Shown one piece after another: positions 1 through 10,034 of a stretch of DNA of 64,000 bases. The notes beneath the pieces are model-generated. The model worked only from the letters and a program-made list of their open reading frames with translations. It was not told the origin of the DNA and ran no database searches. Every line of letters starts with the position of its first letter. The stretch's first letter is position 1. This stretch comes from Haemophilus parahaemolyticus. GTDB taxonomy: Bacteria > Pseudomonadota > Gammaproteobacteria > Enterobacterales > Pasteurellaceae. The DNA is taken from positions 1 to 64,000 of the forward strand of contig NZ_MUXY01000011.1 of assembly GCF_002015035.1 (NCBI RefSeq), read 5' to 3'. A program made the translations under genes and the position numbers.

Positions 1-3000
1 CTTACGAGCTTCTTCGGCTAGGCGTTTGGCTTCCTCAGCTTTGCGTTGCTCTTCCGCTACACGTTTTTCTTCCGCGATACGTTTTTCTTCCGCGATACGT
101 TTCTCTTCCTCTTGGCGGAATTGAGCAGTAACAGGCATAGTTTGCTCAATGGTTTGACGTTGTTGAGCATTTGCTTTGTGATGCTCTGCTTGCGTTTTGT
201 CTTGTTCGACTTTTGCTTGCTCTGCCGTTAATGCTTGAGCTTGTACATTCGTGCTATTTTTAAGATTTTCGACCGCTTGTTGTTTAGCAATAACAGCTTG
301 ATTCGCCAGATTAAGAGCACTTAAGCTACTATTATTTTGTTCTGCTGCTTTTGCTTTTTCTTGAGCCGCGGTTGCTTTCTCTTGCTGTGTTTCCGCAAGA
401 GTAGTTTTGAAGGTTTGAGCCTCTTTATTTTGATTGGCTTGTTCTTCTAAGTCGCGTTCAAGTAATGCTTTTTTCGCTTTCAATTCTGCATTGTTAGCTT
501 GTGCTTGTCGGAGAAGCTCTTCTGTGATGATAAGTTCCTCTTTCACTTCCTCAAGTGATAACACCATAAAATAGAAAGCCTGCTTTTCAGCCTGTAAAGA
601 CGCCCCTTTTTCAGATAACACTTTTTCTTCTTCAGCAACAGCCAGTGCTTTTTCTTGTTGCTGTTTTGCGAGATTAAGCTGTGTCAGTTTAGCTGTGGCA
701 AACTCAATTTGAGCTTCCTCTTTTTTCACCTGTGCTGTCGCTAAAGCGATATTTGCTTCATCTAAAGCTTGAGCAGTTTCTAGGCTTTTAGCGGATTCGT
801 ACGCATTGGTTGCAGTCTGTGCTTTTTCTTGAGCCGCTTGTACTGTAGCTTGTGCTTGGGTTAGTGCCATTTCTTTCTGATTTTGCACTTCCTGTGCTGC
901 ATTTTGGTTACGTTGAAGTGCTGCTAATTCCGTTTTTAATGTGTTGAGATGGCTTTGATCAGGCAATACTTCGGATAATACTGATCTTTTTGACCGCACT
1001 TTTTCTTCTTGAGCATGACGTTTTTCGGTTAATGCCGTTTTTTTCGCTAATAATTCGCTTAACTTTTGAGCTTCATTGGTTAAGTTTTGAGTTAATTCTT
1101 GTTCTTTAATCGGATTATATAGACGATATTCATTCCCTTTTTTAATTAACTCATAACGCCAAGTACCTGCATCAACATGTTGATTGGCTAAGGTAAAGTT
1201 CAAGCCTAAATCTACCGCTTGTTTAAGGGTAACTAGCGTTAATTGTTCAAGTGTTGTGGGTTCTGCCCCCGTATTATGCACATTAAGCTTAAAGTCACCT
1301 TGTGCACGTCCATTAATTTGCAATTTATCGCCTAAATATTGAGTCAGATAAGTGCGATAATTAAACGTCCCATTGCCACTTAAATTGCCGTTGATAGTAA
1401 GCGTATTAAATTGGCTATTGTTCGCTTGAGTAACAAAATCTGGATTCAGCGTAATTTCACTATTATTGAGTGCCAAACTACCTAAAGTAGTGCTCGCTGG
1501 CATTGTCCAATTTGCATTGTCTAAATTAACCGTAGTGCTTTCTGCACCGCTAATTTGATGTGAAAAATGACTATTCGCTAAATTAAACTGAGCAGAATCT
1601 GATAATGTTACATTTCCCATTAACTGGGCATTATTCACGGTTGCATTCGCTTGATTAACAAGGTTTAACGAACCAGTTTGGGTTGCATTATGGCTTAATG
1701 TAAATCGACTCTGTTCGGTTAAACTCACGTTGCCAATTAAATCCACGAATCCTGATGCAACGAGGCTTGCGGTATTAGATAACTGCACGTTGCCATTTAC
1801 TTTTGTTCTTGGTAACGAATTGATAGTTTTTTCGTTAGTTAATTTTTCTGATTTACATTGAGTGAGTCCTGTCCAATCAGAACGAATGCAAACTAAATTT
1901 TCTTGATTTGGTGTCACACCAAAAGTTGCTGAGGCGTTGTTATTAATTGTCCAATTACCATTAATTGCAGAAACATTGCGAGAAACCACCGCTTGCCCGC
2001 CTTTAATTTGGAAGTTTTCTGCTTTAAATGTGCGGTTGATCCAATCATCATCGATGATGACCTCTCCTCGCGTTGAACCTTCTATCTTGGCATGATTTTG
2101 ATTTAAATGATTGTAAGCATGAGGCGTTGGACGACCGCTAAAAATTAAGTTACCGCCATTTTGGGTAATATTCCCTTTTAAATTTGTTCCACCTGATAGA
2201 AGGAAGTGATTATCTTTGTTAAGTGGATTGTAATTAACATTCAAACGTCCAGTATTTTTAGTATCATCTTTATTACCAAACCAACCATTAAAAGCAATAT
2301 CACGTTTATTGGTTAAGTCGCCTCCTTGATTATTGGTAGTATCACTGCCAGTAATGATAATTTCTGATGCTTGAGTTGCATTGTGGTTAACTAACATCGC
2401 TCCTTCGTCAGTATTTTGAATACGTTTGAAAGTCAATGAGTTACCATTAAGATCTAATCGTCCTCCACGAAATCCGAAATAAATATTGTTAGGATCAACT
2501 TGATCTGCACTATTGAGTTGAACTGTTGCTCTACCGCTTACAATGCCAACTTCTTTAAAGGTTTGCTTTTGATTATTTTCATCGGCTTGTTGATCCAAGA
2601 TTACTTTACCATCGCCAACGCTAATTGAGCCTAAGTTTTTACCTTTTGCTTGAATATGTAACGTTCCTTTACCAATTTTAGAAAGGCGATCATTTTCAAC
2701 ACCATTTACTTTCCAAGTAACGGTGCTACCTTCACTTACATGTACGCCTGCCCCTTGCCAAGTTGCATTATTTTCTGAAGATACTGTAAAGTCACCTTCA
2801 AAATATAAACCGCCAGCCCCTTGGTTAATATTATTAGTAAAAGTAACTTCACCTTTCGCATAGTCAATAAATGAAATATTTTTACCATTATTTAGTCTTG
2901 GTTTATAAGCATTTACACCACCTGCGGCGTAAACAGGTTCTTTATCTTCTGCTTTTAATGCTTCATTAAATAACTGAACCGTTCTGACTTTAAATTGAGG

Positions 3001-3990
3001 CATACTCACTTTTTCATTCGTTTGAGTAACCGTACCAGTTCCATTATTATTTGAAGTAAATGAATAATGACCGTTACTTCTTGGTTCTAAAAATGTTATA
3101 GGCAAATCCTCTGCAAAGATATTGTCATAAAACCAATCTTTTCTAATTAATTGGAATCCATTTCCCGCCCCCAAGAAAGGGTTACCTGTTTGCAATACGC
3201 CGTTGATCAGCCATTTTTGTTTTTTTGCATCATAAATAAACATTGGCGATCCACTATCGCCTAAAGAACCAGCGATTGGCAAAGGTCCATAATCATTCGG
3301 TTTTGTCAGATCTCCATTTAAATTTACCGTACCATTACCTGCCCCACCTTGGGAATGCGTGTTACCAGCAGTTCTCCATTGATAGCCACTAGCAATCCAA
3401 TATGAGCTATTACGTCCCTTTTCTTGATCTTCAGCGGTTCTCCACCATTGTCTACCTGCACCAATACGAACACGTTCAGGATATCTAGTATGATCTGCAT
3501 ACGTATTTCCATGCATTGTTTCTGTCATTTCTATCGGCTCAGCATCAGTGACAAATTTATGTAATCTAGGCATATGATAATCGCCATCATATTGACCAGG
3601 TTTATAATTATTTCTCTTTACAATTTGATATGAAAAACGATGCTGATCTGGATTTTGTCCTTCCGCACCAAAATCAACGCTATTATATCCACCGTTATGT
3701 GCAACACTCACAATATACTGATCGCCCACTAATGCCGCTACGCCGTTGCGCGACACTACAGAAAAATCAATCATCGGTGCTTTTGTCATTGATGTACCGA
3801 CTAATTCCCCTTTCTTGTTATAAACCTCAATATTCTGGGCTCCAACTGTGAACTTCCCTTTATTCTCTGCAAAATCACGATAGTATTGGTAGTTGATACC
3901 GAAATAAGTGTGTCCTGCCGATGCTTGTGATGCTATCCCTAATGAAATACAAGCGGTTAAAAAATTAAGACGAAATACAGTTTTTTTCAT
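1..3990 (-). CDS. hap: Hap-like self-cleaving serine protease autotransporter (C-terminus beyond window)
   Basis: The reading frame is open from the ATG at 3990 to the left edge, about 1330 residues, so the beta-barrel translocator lies outside. It begins with a signal peptide (MKKTVFRLNFL...ASQASA, cut before GHTYFG) and closely resembles the H. influenzae adhesion and penetration protein Hap. The S6 protease domain shows the histidine motif SVAHNGG (about residue 98) and the serine motif GDSGSP (about 240-245). A long repetitive beta-helix passenger follows. LPDQSHLN near residue 1010 corresponds to Hap's autoproteolytic Leu-Asn region. After it come more than 300 residues of Ala/Glu/Lys/Gln-rich heptad-like sequence, much longer than the linker I recall for Hap. 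Likely role: surface adhesin that releases its own passenger. No strong ribosome-binding site is visible. Substrate specificity (adhesin or IgA-protease-like) is inferred from similarity only. Confidence 0.9.
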   Translation of the reverse strand, partial: MKKTVFRLNFLTACISLGIASQASAGHTYFGINYQYYRDFAENKGKFTVGAQNIEVYNKKGELVGTSMTKAPMIDFSVVSRNGVAALVGDQYIVSVAHNGGYNSVDFGAEGQNPDQHRFSYQIVKRNNYKPGQYDGDYHMPRLHKFVTDAEPIEMTETMHGNTYADHTRYPERVRIGAGRQWWRTAEDQEKGRNSSYWIASGYQWRTAGNTHSQGGAGNGTVNLNGDLTKPNDYGPLPIAGSLGDSGSPMFIYDAKKQKWLINGVLQTGNPFLGAGNGFQLIRKDWFYDNIFAEDLPITFLEPRSNGHYSFTSNNNGTGTVTQTNEKVSMPQFKVRTVQLFNEALKAEDKEPVYAAGGVNAYKPRLNNGKNISFIDYAKGEVTFTNNINQGAGGLYFEGDFTVSSENNATWQGAGVHVSEGSTVTWKVNGVENDRLSKIGKGTLHIQAKGKNLGSISVGDGKVILDQQADENNQKQTFKEVGIVSGRATVQLNSADQVDPNNIYFGFRGGRLDLNGNSLTFKRIQNTDEGAMLVNHNATQASEIIITGSDTTNNQGGDLTNKRDIAFNGWFGNKDDTKNTGRLNVNYNPLNKDNHFLLSGGTNLKGNITQNGGNLIFSGRPTPHAYNHLNQNHAKIEGSTRGEVIIDDDWINRTFKAENFQIKGGQAVVSRNVSAINGNWTINNNASATFGVTPNQENLVCIRSDWTGLTQCKSEKLTNEKTINSLPRTKVNGNVQLSNTASLVASGFVDLIGNVSLTEQSRFTLSHNATQTGSLNLVNQANATVNNAQLMGNVTLSDSAQFNLANSHFSHQISGAESTTVNLDNANWTMPASTTLGSLALNNSEITLNPDFVTQANNSQFNTLTINGNLSGNGTFNYRTYLTQYLGDKLQINGRAQGDFKLNVHNTGAEPTTLEQLTLVTLKQAVDLGLNFTLANQHVDAGTWRYELIKKGNEYRLYNPIKEQELTQNLTNEAQKLSELLAKKTALTEKRHAQEEKVRSKRSVLSEVLPDQSHLNTLKTELAALQRNQNAAQEVQNQKEMALTQAQATVQAAQEKAQTATNAYESAKSLETAQALDEANIALATAQVKKEEAQIEFATAKLTQLNLAKQQQEKALAVAEEEKVLSEKGASLQAEKQAFYFMVLSLEEVKEELIITEELLRQAQANNAELKAKKALLERDLEEQANQNKEAQTFKTTLAETQQEKATAAQEKAKAAEQNNSSLSALNLANQAVIAKQQAVENLKNSTNVQAQALTAEQAKVEQDKTQAEHHKANAQQRQTIEQTMPVTAQFRQEEEKRIAEEKRIAEEKRVAEEQRKAEEAKRLAEEARK
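51..104. repeat. Three tandem 18-bp repeats inside hap
   Basis: Units at 51-68, 69-86 and 87-104 are near-identical (core CTTCCGCGATACGTTTTT). On the coding strand each encodes a six-residue block of the type RIAEEK in the coiled-coil linker. Eighteen base pairs keep frame, so a change in copy number would alter linker length without inactivating the gene. Confidence 0.85.
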
Positions 3991-4340
3991 AAGATTGATC
4001 TAAAAGTGCCTCATATTTTAAATTTAGCAAAAAGTGGTTATTTTATGAATACATTTTAATCAATAGATTAAAAGTATAGAGAAAATAAGAGCCAAGTTAA
4101 TGCTAGAGTTTCAAATGGTTTGCAACAATAGAGGTTGCAAATGATTAGAATTAAAGAAATTTTACTATTCTATGTAATTTAGTTACTAGAAGATAATGAA
4201 AAATTTTATAGTTATGTAATTATCCCTCTTTTTTGACCTTAATATAGCGGTTACAACGGAACGGAATAGAAAAAAACCGAGCTTGAAAAGCTCGGTTTTA
4301 TTTATGTGTTTGCAAATTATAAGTTAAATTTCACCGCTTA
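3991..4340. other. Intergenic region between hap and metE
   Basis: This 350-bp AT-rich stretch holds the hap upstream region on its left and the metE terminator on its right. I see no open reading frame with coding character and no convincing sigma-70 promoter for hap, though AT-rich runs near 4020-4080 could serve. Confidence 0.6.
4273..4299 (-). terminator. Rho-independent terminator after metE
   Basis: A perfect 9-bp stem, AAACCGAGC at 4274-4282 with GCTCGGTTT at 4290-4298, is followed on the minus strand by a T run, 42 bp beyond the metE stop codon. Confidence 0.9.
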
Positions 4341-6611
4341 TTACGCTAATTCCGCACGTAATTTTTTGGTCACATCCACCATCACTTTTAATTGATCGAT
4401 AGTTTCTGTCCAACCACGTGTTTTTAAACCGCAGTCTGGGTTTACCCATAAGCGTTCTTTTGGAATGACATTTAACGCTTTGCGTAATAAATGTTCTACT
4501 TCCGCCGCCGTTGGTACGCGAGGGCTGTGAATATCATACACACCAGGGCCAATATCATTTGGATATTTGAAATCCGCAAATGCCGTTAATAATTCCATAT
4601 CTGAACGTGAAGTTTCGATGGTAATCACGTCCGCATCTAATGCCGCAATCGCAGGTAAGATGTCGTTAAATTCAGAGTAACACATATGAGTGTGAATTTG
4701 CGTATCATCTTGCACGCCCATTGAGCTTAAACGGAATGCCTCGCCTGCCCATTGTAAGTAGGCATCCCAATCTGCACGTTTAAGTGGTAAACCTTCACGA
4801 ATGGCTGGCTCATCAATTTGGATAACTTTAATGCCTGCTGCTTCTAAATCTAACACTTCATCAGATAATGCCACGCCAATTTGTTTACATACGGTTGAAC
4901 GTGGAATATCGTTACGCACGAATGACCATTGTAAAATAGTCACAGGGCCTGTGAGCATTCCTTTCATCACACGGTTTGTGAGGCTTTGTGCATATTGTGA
5001 CCAACGTACCGTCATTGGCTCTGGGCGAGTCACATCGCCGTAAATTACCGGTGGTTTTACACAACGTGAACCATAGCTTTGTACCCAACCAAATTTAGTG
5101 AATGCGAAACCCTCTAATAATTCCCCAAAGTATTCCACCATGTCGTTACGTTCTGCTTCGCCGTGAACTAACACATCTAAATCCAATTCTTCTTGGCGAC
5201 GTACTACATATTCGATCTCTTTTTTCATTGCCGCTTCGTAATCTGCAAGAGATAACTCGCCTTTTTTGAAACTTGCACGGGCGTGACGAATTTCAGTCGT
5301 TTGCGGGAATGAACCAATGTTTGTAGTTGGCAGAAGCGGTAAATTTAACCACGCATTTTGCTTAACAATACGTTCTGCAAATGGCGATTTACGTTGATCC
5401 GCACCTTTTGGTAAGTTTGCTAAACGTTCTGCCACTTCAGGGCGATGAATTTCTTTTGAGGTTGCACGTGCATCTGCTGCCGCTTGGCTTGCATCTAATG
5501 CCGCTTGTACAGAGGCTCTGCCATTATTTAAGGCTTGTTTTAATACATTTAATTCTTCTACTTTTTGTAGTGTGAAAGATAACCAGCTGTAAAGTGCGGT
5601 ATTTTTTTCTTTTAATTGTACTTCCACTTCTAAATCAAATGGGGTGTGCAATAATGAACAGCTTGGAGCAATCCATAAACGCTCGCCTAATTTTGCTTTT
5701 AATGGCTCTAATACATCTAACACTTTGTTTAAGTTTGCACGCCAGATATTACGACCTTCAATCACGCCTGCTGAAAGCACTTTGCTGTAATCTTCAAATG
5801 CCGCAAGTTGTTCTGGTGCACGCACTAAATCTAAATGCAAGCCCGCAACAGGTAAGGCTTTTAATAAGTCAGCGTGTTGTGCAACAGAACCAAAATAAGT
5901 GGCTAACAATAATTTTGCGTTCACTTTGCTTAATTCAGCGTAAACAGATTTATAGGCTTCAACCCATTCTGCTGGTAAATCTAATGCTAATGCAGGTTCA
6001 TCAATTTGAATCCACTCTGCCCCTTCAGCCACTAATGCATTTAAGATTTCAACATAAACAGGCACTAATTGATTTAATAAATCGAAACGGTTAAATGGTT
6101 CGCCTTTTTCTTTACCTAACCATAAGAATGTTAATGGCCCAACAATCACCGGTTTGAAGTTTAAATCTAAGGCTTTTGCTTCACGAATTTGATTTACATA
6201 ATGTGCTGGATTAGCTTTGAATTGTGTATTTTTATGAAATTCTGGCACAAGATAATGATAGTTCGTATCAAACCATTTGGTCATTTCAATCGCGAATTGA
6301 TCTTTGTTACCACGTGCAAGTTGGAAATATTGATCAAGGGTTAAATTTTGGCTATCAAAACCAAAACGAGCAGGAATTGCCCCAGTTGCCACTTGTAAAT
6401 CTAAAATATGATCGTAGAACGTGAAATCGCCCACTGCAACAAAATCTGCATTCGCCGCTGCTTGATGTTTCCAGTTTTTTTCACGCAATGCTTTCGCTAA
6501 ATCTAATAAATCTTGCTCTGCTAATTCTTTACGCCAATAACGTTCTTGTGCAAATTTTAATTCACGTTTTGCCCCTACACGAGGAAAGCCTAAGATGTGT
6601 GCTGTTGTCAT
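4341..6611 (-). CDS. metE: Cobalamin-independent methionine synthase
   Basis: Transfers a methyl group from 5-methyltetrahydropteroyltri-glutamate to homocysteine, the last step of methionine synthesis, in the cytoplasm. At 756 residues it is full length for MetE. The N-terminal domain begins with [14 protein letters not shown], and the catalytic C-terminal domain begins near [12 protein letters not shown]. Zinc ligands are visible in [10 protein letters not shown] and [11 protein letters not shown], and the homocysteine-site motif IQIDEPA occurs in both halves. The gene stands alone with its own terminator. A MetJ-type operator and a possible MetR site lie upstream, so it is probably repressed by methionine. 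An AAAGTGCGGT motif followed by a T run sits inside the gene at 5591, the H. influenzae form of the uptake signal. Confidence 0.98.
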   Translation of the reverse strand: MTTAHILGFPRVGAKRELKFAQERYWRKELAEQDLLDLAKALREKNWKHQAAANADFVAVGDFTFYDHILDLQVATGAIPARFGFDSQNLTLDQYFQLARGNKDQFAIEMTKWFDTNYHYLVPEFHKNTQFKANPAHYVNQIREAKALDLNFKPVIVGPLTFLWLGKEKGEPFNRFDLLNQLVPVYVEILNALVAEGAEWIQIDEPALALDLPAEWVEAYKSVYAELSKVNAKLLLATYFGSVAQHADLLKALPVAGLHLDLVRAPEQLAAFEDYSKVLSAGVIEGRNIWRANLNKVLDVLEPLKAKLGERLWIAPSCSLLHTPFDLEVEVQLKEKNTALYSWLSFTLQKVEELNVLKQALNNGRASVQAALDASQAAADARATSKEIHRPEVAERLANLPKGADQRKSPFAERIVKQNAWLNLPLLPTTNIGSFPQTTEIRHARASFKKGELSLADYEAAMKKEIEYVVRRQEELDLDVLVHGEAERNDMVEYFGELLEGFAFTKFGWVQSYGSRCVKPPVIYGDVTRPEPMTVRWSQYAQSLTNRVMKGMLTGPVTILQWSFVRNDIPRSTVCKQIGVALSDEVLDLEAAGIKVIQIDEPAIREGLPLKRADWDAYLQWAGEAFRLSSMGVQDDTQIHTHMCYSEFNDILPAIAALDADVITIETSRSDMELLTAFADFKYPNDIGPGVYDIHSPRVPTAAEVEHLLRKALNVIPKERLWVNPDCGLKTRGWTETIDQLKVMVDVTKKLRAELA

Positions 6612-6645
6612 AATGTACTCCTGCTATTTTAAATCGGGTTTGTTT

Positions 6646-6661
6646 AGACGTTTAGCCGTCT
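6646..6661 (-). promoter_or_regulatory. MetJ operator (two adjacent met boxes)
   Basis: Two abutting 8-mers, AGACGTTT (6646-6653) and AGCCGTCT (6654-6661), match the MetJ box AGACGTCT at 6-7 of 8 positions each and together form the palindrome GTTTAGACGtttagcCGTCTAAAC. They lie about 35 bp before metE. Known in enteric bacteria: the MetJ-SAM complex binds tandem boxes. That MetJ acts here is inferred. Confidence 0.85.
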
Positions 6662-6729
6662 AAACTGCTTGGTTCACATCTTCTAACTTTTTCTTACATT
6701 ATGCAACCTCATAATTTTCTTATTGGTTA

Positions 6730-6742
6730 TGAAAATTTTTAA
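6730..6742 (-). promoter_or_regulatory. Possible MetR activator site for metE
   Basis: TGAAAATTTTTAA fits the MetR pattern TGAA-N5-TTCA with one mismatch and lies about 70 bp upstream of the MetJ boxes, as expected for an activator. In AT-rich DNA such a match can arise by chance. Confidence 0.4.
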
Positions 6743-6917
6743 TATTTTAGGGGGGTGAAAACGGAACAGTAAATTTAGTTTACATCGACATGTTAGTGTT
6801 GGGTTTGCGAGTAGGCAACGAGAAACTGTGGTTTGCCGACCTAAAAAGGTCGGCGATATTTTGGAGAGTAAATTTAGAGGTACTGTAGTGATCTCTTATC
6901 ACGTTGTAGATTCGCGA

Positions 6918-7442
6918 TTATTTATCACGAAAAACGCCACGAATAAATTGGATAGAAAGGAAGAATAAGAAAGCAAGCACGGCATATAAAATATAGCTTA
7001 CAATCGGTTGGGATAGCGTTTCGCCTTCGGCAAGTGGTTTGATGGAAACTACGTTGCGGAACTCATTCATCCAGTTAATACGCCAACCGTAATATTTGAT
7101 TTGCACGCGTTGATGCTCGTTCGCATAGGCTTGTGCTTTCGCTTGCATATCAGCAGAGCCGAATTTGAAGTAAGGCGGTAATCCCCAGCCTGTATCTTCA
7201 TTACGATAAACCATTGTTTTTTTACTGTCTGGATTTTCGGTGAACAAGAAATACACATCACGCACTTCGCCATCTGCAGGGTTAGATTTGCTGATGACGC
7301 CATCTTTGTCCATTCGGCGCACTTCCATTCCTGTTACCACCGTTTCATCGTAACTTGGCATTACGTAGTTTACTGTGCCTGCGATGACGATGAAAAATGA
7401 GAGCGAAACGAGAAATAAGAAATATTTGAGGATTGATTTCAT
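6918..7442 (-). CDS. DUF1523 family inner-membrane protein
   Basis: A 174-residue protein with one hydrophobic helix at each end (residues about 5-26 and 146-168). The roughly 120-residue loop between them carries the family-like features VYFLFTENPDSK, a Gly-Trp-Gly segment and YFKFGSADMQAKAQ. This topology fits DUF1523, whose function is unknown to me. It ends in a charged tail (RGVFRDK). It lies 8 bp downstream of tatD on the same strand, so the two are probably co-transcribed. The family call rests on recall of the motif pattern. Confidence 0.7.
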   Translation of the reverse strand: MKSILKYFLFLVSLSFFIVIAGTVNYVMPSYDETVVTGMEVRRMDKDGVISKSNPADGEVRDVYFLFTENPDSKKTMVYRNEDTGWGLPPYFKFGSADMQAKAQAYANEHQRVQIKYYGWRINWMNEFRNVVSIKPLAEGETLSQPIVSYILYAVLAFLFFLSIQFIRGVFRDK

Positions 7443-7450
7443 ACTAAGTC

Positions 7451-8239
7451 CTACAAGTTAATTTTGAATAATTTTTGAACATTCTGCGTGGTGATGCGAG
7501 CCAATTCTTCGGTTGAAACGCCTTTTAATATTGCCAAATATTCGCACGTTTCACGCACATAAGCAGGCTGATTTGGCTTGCCACGGTAAGGAATTGGCGC
7601 AAGATACGGAGAATCGGTTTCCACCAATAGGCGATCAAGCGGTAGTTTTCTGACCACATCCCGCAATTCTTCTGCATTGCGGAAGGTGATAATACCCGAA
7701 ATCGAAATATAAAATCCAATATCCAATGCACGTTTTGCCATCGCATAATCTTCGGTAAAACAATGTAACACACCGCCACATTGTTTTGCACCGTCTTGCT
7801 CAAGCATATTCATGGTATCTTCGCGTGCTGAACGAGTGTGAATAATCAGCGGTTTATTGACCTTTTTCGCCACATCAATTTGAGCCGTAAATTGCTCTTG
7901 TTGAAGTATTTTAGTTTCAGGTGTGTAGTGGTAATCTAATCCTGTTTCGCCAATGGCAACGACTTTATTGTCTTGGGCATAAGCCAAGAGTTTGTCGTAA
8001 TCGAAAGGTTCTTCATCTACATTAAGCGGATGCACACCGCAGCTTAGTGAAACATCATTGCGATGAGCGGTAAGCTGTTTCATCGTCTCAAAACGTCCAA
8101 GTGTAGTGCAAACAGAAATAATATGTCCCACACCACGTGCTTTGGCTTTTTCGATCACTTCATCCACGCTTTTATGTTGCGTTTGATAGTCTAAGCCATC
8201 AAGGTGGCAGTGGGAGTCAATAATAAATAAGTCGTTCAA
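7451..8239 (-). CDS. TatD-family metal-dependent hydrolase (YcfH-like)
   Basis: A 262-residue TIM-barrel hydrolase of the TatD/YcfH group. The metal-binding HxH is visible in DSHCHLDGLDY near the N-terminus. Further conserved blocks are AIGETGLDYHY (about 95-105), IHTRSA (about 133), LHCFTED (about 158) and the C-terminal ETDSPYLAPIPYRGKPN. TatD proteins are reported to have DNase activity, while the physiological substrate of the YcfH branch is unsettled. Length is normal. The DUF1523 gene follows after 8 bp, and a terminator lies between this gene and rraA upstream, so it probably starts its own transcript. Confidence 0.93.
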   Translation of the reverse strand: MNDLFIIDSHCHLDGLDYQTQHKSVDEVIEKAKARGVGHIISVCTTLGRFETMKQLTAHRNDVSLSCGVHPLNVDEEPFDYDKLLAYAQDNKVVAIGETGLDYHYTPETKILQQEQFTAQIDVAKKVNKPLIIHTRSAREDTMNMLEQDGAKQCGGVLHCFTEDYAMAKRALDIGFYISISGIITFRNAEELRDVVRKLPLDRLLVETDSPYLAPIPYRGKPNQPAYVRETCEYLAILKGVSTEELARITTQNVQKLFKINL

Positions 8240-8261
8240 ATTTAGTTCCTACTTTACGATA

Positions 8262-8286
8262 AAAATGCAAGCATAACGCTTGCATC
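8262..8286 (-). terminator. Rho-independent terminator after rraA
   Basis: ATGCAAGC (8266-8273) pairs with GCTTGCAT (8279-8286) across a 5-nt loop. On the minus strand the stem is followed by TTTTA, 20 bp beyond the rraA stop. Confidence 0.8.
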
Positions 8287-8305
8287 TTCAATTAAAAAAG
8301 CAAAA

Positions 8306-8803
8306 TTACTCTTCTAATTCGTTTAAATCCAGTGCTTCAGGCGAAAGAATAATACCCGTTAAGTCCGCATACACGTAATCTTCTGGGAAGAATGTTACGC
8401 CACCGAAATTTACAGGCGTATCAATTTCGCCAATTTCGGTATTGTCCGCACCAACAGGGATCGGGGCTAAAGCGTGAATGCCAATATTTAAGGTTTCCAA
8501 CACATCTAACTGACGCACCGCACCATAAACAATAATGCCTTCCCAGCCGTTATCGACAGCTAATTGTGCTAACTCCGCATCAATCAACGCACGGCGCACT
8601 GCACCACCGCCATCAACGAGTAGCACGCGACCGTTACCTTCTTCTTCTAAAACTTTTTCAATTAAACCATTACTTTCAAAGCATTTTACGGTTGTAATTT
8701 GACCACAGAAAGAAGACGCACCGCCAAAGCTTGAGAAGATTGGCTCAACCACATCAACTTGGTCTGAATAAATATCGCAAAGTGCTGAGGTATCAATACG
8801 CAT
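8306..8803 (-). CDS. rraA: Ribonuclease E activity regulator RraA
   Basis: A 165-residue protein matching RraA throughout: N-terminal [14 protein letters not shown], central [14 protein letters not shown] and [10 protein letters not shown], and the tail [13 protein letters not shown]. RraA forms a ring-shaped trimer that binds the RNase E degradosome scaffold and slows RNA turnover; this is known from E. coli. The acidic C-terminus ends in LNELEE. The gene is monocistronic here, with its own terminator, and is divergent from murB. Confidence 0.95.
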   Translation of the reverse strand: MRIDTSALCDIYSDQVDVVEPIFSSFGGASSFCGQITTVKCFESNGLIEKVLEEEGNGRVLLVDGGGAVRRALIDAELAQLAVDNGWEGIIVYGAVRQLDVLETLNIGIHALAPIPVGADNTEIGEIDTPVNFGGVTFFPEDYVYADLTGIILSPEALDLNELEE

Positions 8804-8986
8804 AATAGGCTCCGTTTTATTTTTGTTTTAATGTGGCAAGTATAAACCTAAGTAGGGAATTTGCAAAATTTTCTAGGAATTTGACCGCTTATTTAAAGAA
8901 ACATTCATATGTTGGAAAATATCAAATACCAAATAATCTGTGTATTTATGTTAAAATGCCCGAAATTTTCTAACTGAACAAATATT

Positions 8987-10012
8987 ATGCAAAACTTAAC
9001 GCCTTTTCATACCTTTCATCTGCCTGTTAAGGCTTCCAAAATTATTGAATATACTAATGTCGAACAGCTTTTAACTGCGTGGCAAACCGCAACTCACGCT
9101 AATCAACCTATTTTGCTTTTAGGGCGAGGCTCGAATGTACTTTTTACCGATGATTTCCACGGTGTTGTGCTGGTCAATAAAATGCAAGGAATTGAACAGC
9201 GTGAAGATGCGGACTTCCACTATTTGCACGTGCAAGGTGGGCAGGATTGGCACGAACTCGTAAAAACGGCACTTTCACTGGGTATTTACGGCTTAGAAAA
9301 TTTAGCCTTGATTCCAGGTGTGGCAGGTTCAGCACCAATTCAGAACATCGGTGCCTATGGCGTAGAATTTGCGAATGTGTGTGATTTTGTCGATGTTGTT
9401 CATCTACCAACGGGCGAACGTTCCCGCTTAAGCAAAGAAGCCTGCCGTTTTGGTTATAGAGACAGCATTTTCAAGCACGAATACAAAGACGAATATGCAA
9501 TTATTGCGGTTGGTTTGAAATTGCCAAAAGTGTGGAAACCTGTGCTGAATTATGGCTCATTGGCACAGTTTGATCCTGAAACGGTAACGGCTCAGCAAGT
9601 GTTTGAAGAGGTGTGTGCTGTACGCTCGAGCAAATTGCCAAATCCAGATGAATTTGGTAATGCAGGCAGTTTTTTCAAAAACCCTGTGATCGATGCTGCC
9701 ACTTTTCAGCAAATTCAGACCGCTTATCCGAACATTCCAAACTATCCGCAAGCTGATGATACGGTCAAACTAGCCGCTGGCTGGTTGATTGACCAATGTG
9801 GTTTAAAAGGTTTTCAAGTAGGCGGAGCAGCCGTGCATACCCAGCAAGCGTTGGTGTTGATTAACAAAGAAAACGCTACGGGAATGGATGTTGTGAATTT
9901 AGCAAAAGCTGTTCGTCAACAAGTTCGTGAAAAATTTGGCGTAGAGCTGCACCCTGAAGTGCGTTTTATGGGCAAAAATGGCGAAATTGATAGTGAATGG
10001 ATTACTCGCTAG
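8987..10012 (+). CDS. murB: UDP-N-acetylenolpyruvoylglucosamine reductase
   Basis: FAD- and NADPH-dependent enzyme of the second committed step of peptidoglycan synthesis, making UDP-N-acetylmuramate in the cytoplasm. The 341-residue protein shows the type I MurB pattern: FAD-binding [14 protein letters not shown] (about 45-58), [17 protein letters not shown] (about 110-126), FGYRDSIFK, and the catalytic serine/glutamate regions [10 protein letters not shown] and LHPEVRFMG near the C-terminus. It heads the murB-birA-miaA cluster, with 22 bp to birA, an arrangement also found in E. coli for murB-birA. Confidence 0.98.
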   Translation: MQNLTPFHTFHLPVKASKIIEYTNVEQLLTAWQTATHANQPILLLGRGSNVLFTDDFHGVVLVNKMQGIEQREDADFHYLHVQGGQDWHELVKTALSLGIYGLENLALIPGVAGSAPIQNIGAYGVEFANVCDFVDVVHLPTGERSRLSKEACRFGYRDSIFKHEYKDEYAIIAVGLKLPKVWKPVLNYGSLAQFDPETVTAQQVFEEVCAVRSSKLPNPDEFGNAGSFFKNPVIDAATFQQIQTAYPNIPNYPQADDTVKLAAGWLIDQCGLKGFQVGGAAVHTQQALVLINKENATGMDVVNLAKAVRQQVREKFGVELHPEVRFMGKNGEIDSEWITR

Positions 10013-10034
10013 AAACTCGTATTAGGGAAATAAA

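Larger units (their letters stand above)
6612..6917. other. Intergenic region between metE and the DUF1523 gene
   Basis: The right part of this 306-bp stretch holds the hairpin GCCGACC-taaaaa-GGTCGGC (6835-6841 / 6848-6854), downstream of the DUF1523 gene. It lacks a clear T run, so it is a weak terminator or a repeat-type hairpin. The left part holds the metE control region. No gene is seen. Confidence 0.6.

Noticed and set aside
5594..6094. 166-codon plus-strand frame opposite metE
   Set aside because: It is a mirror of strongly conserved metE coding sequence, Leu/Gln-rich without any family resemblance, and has no ribosome site.
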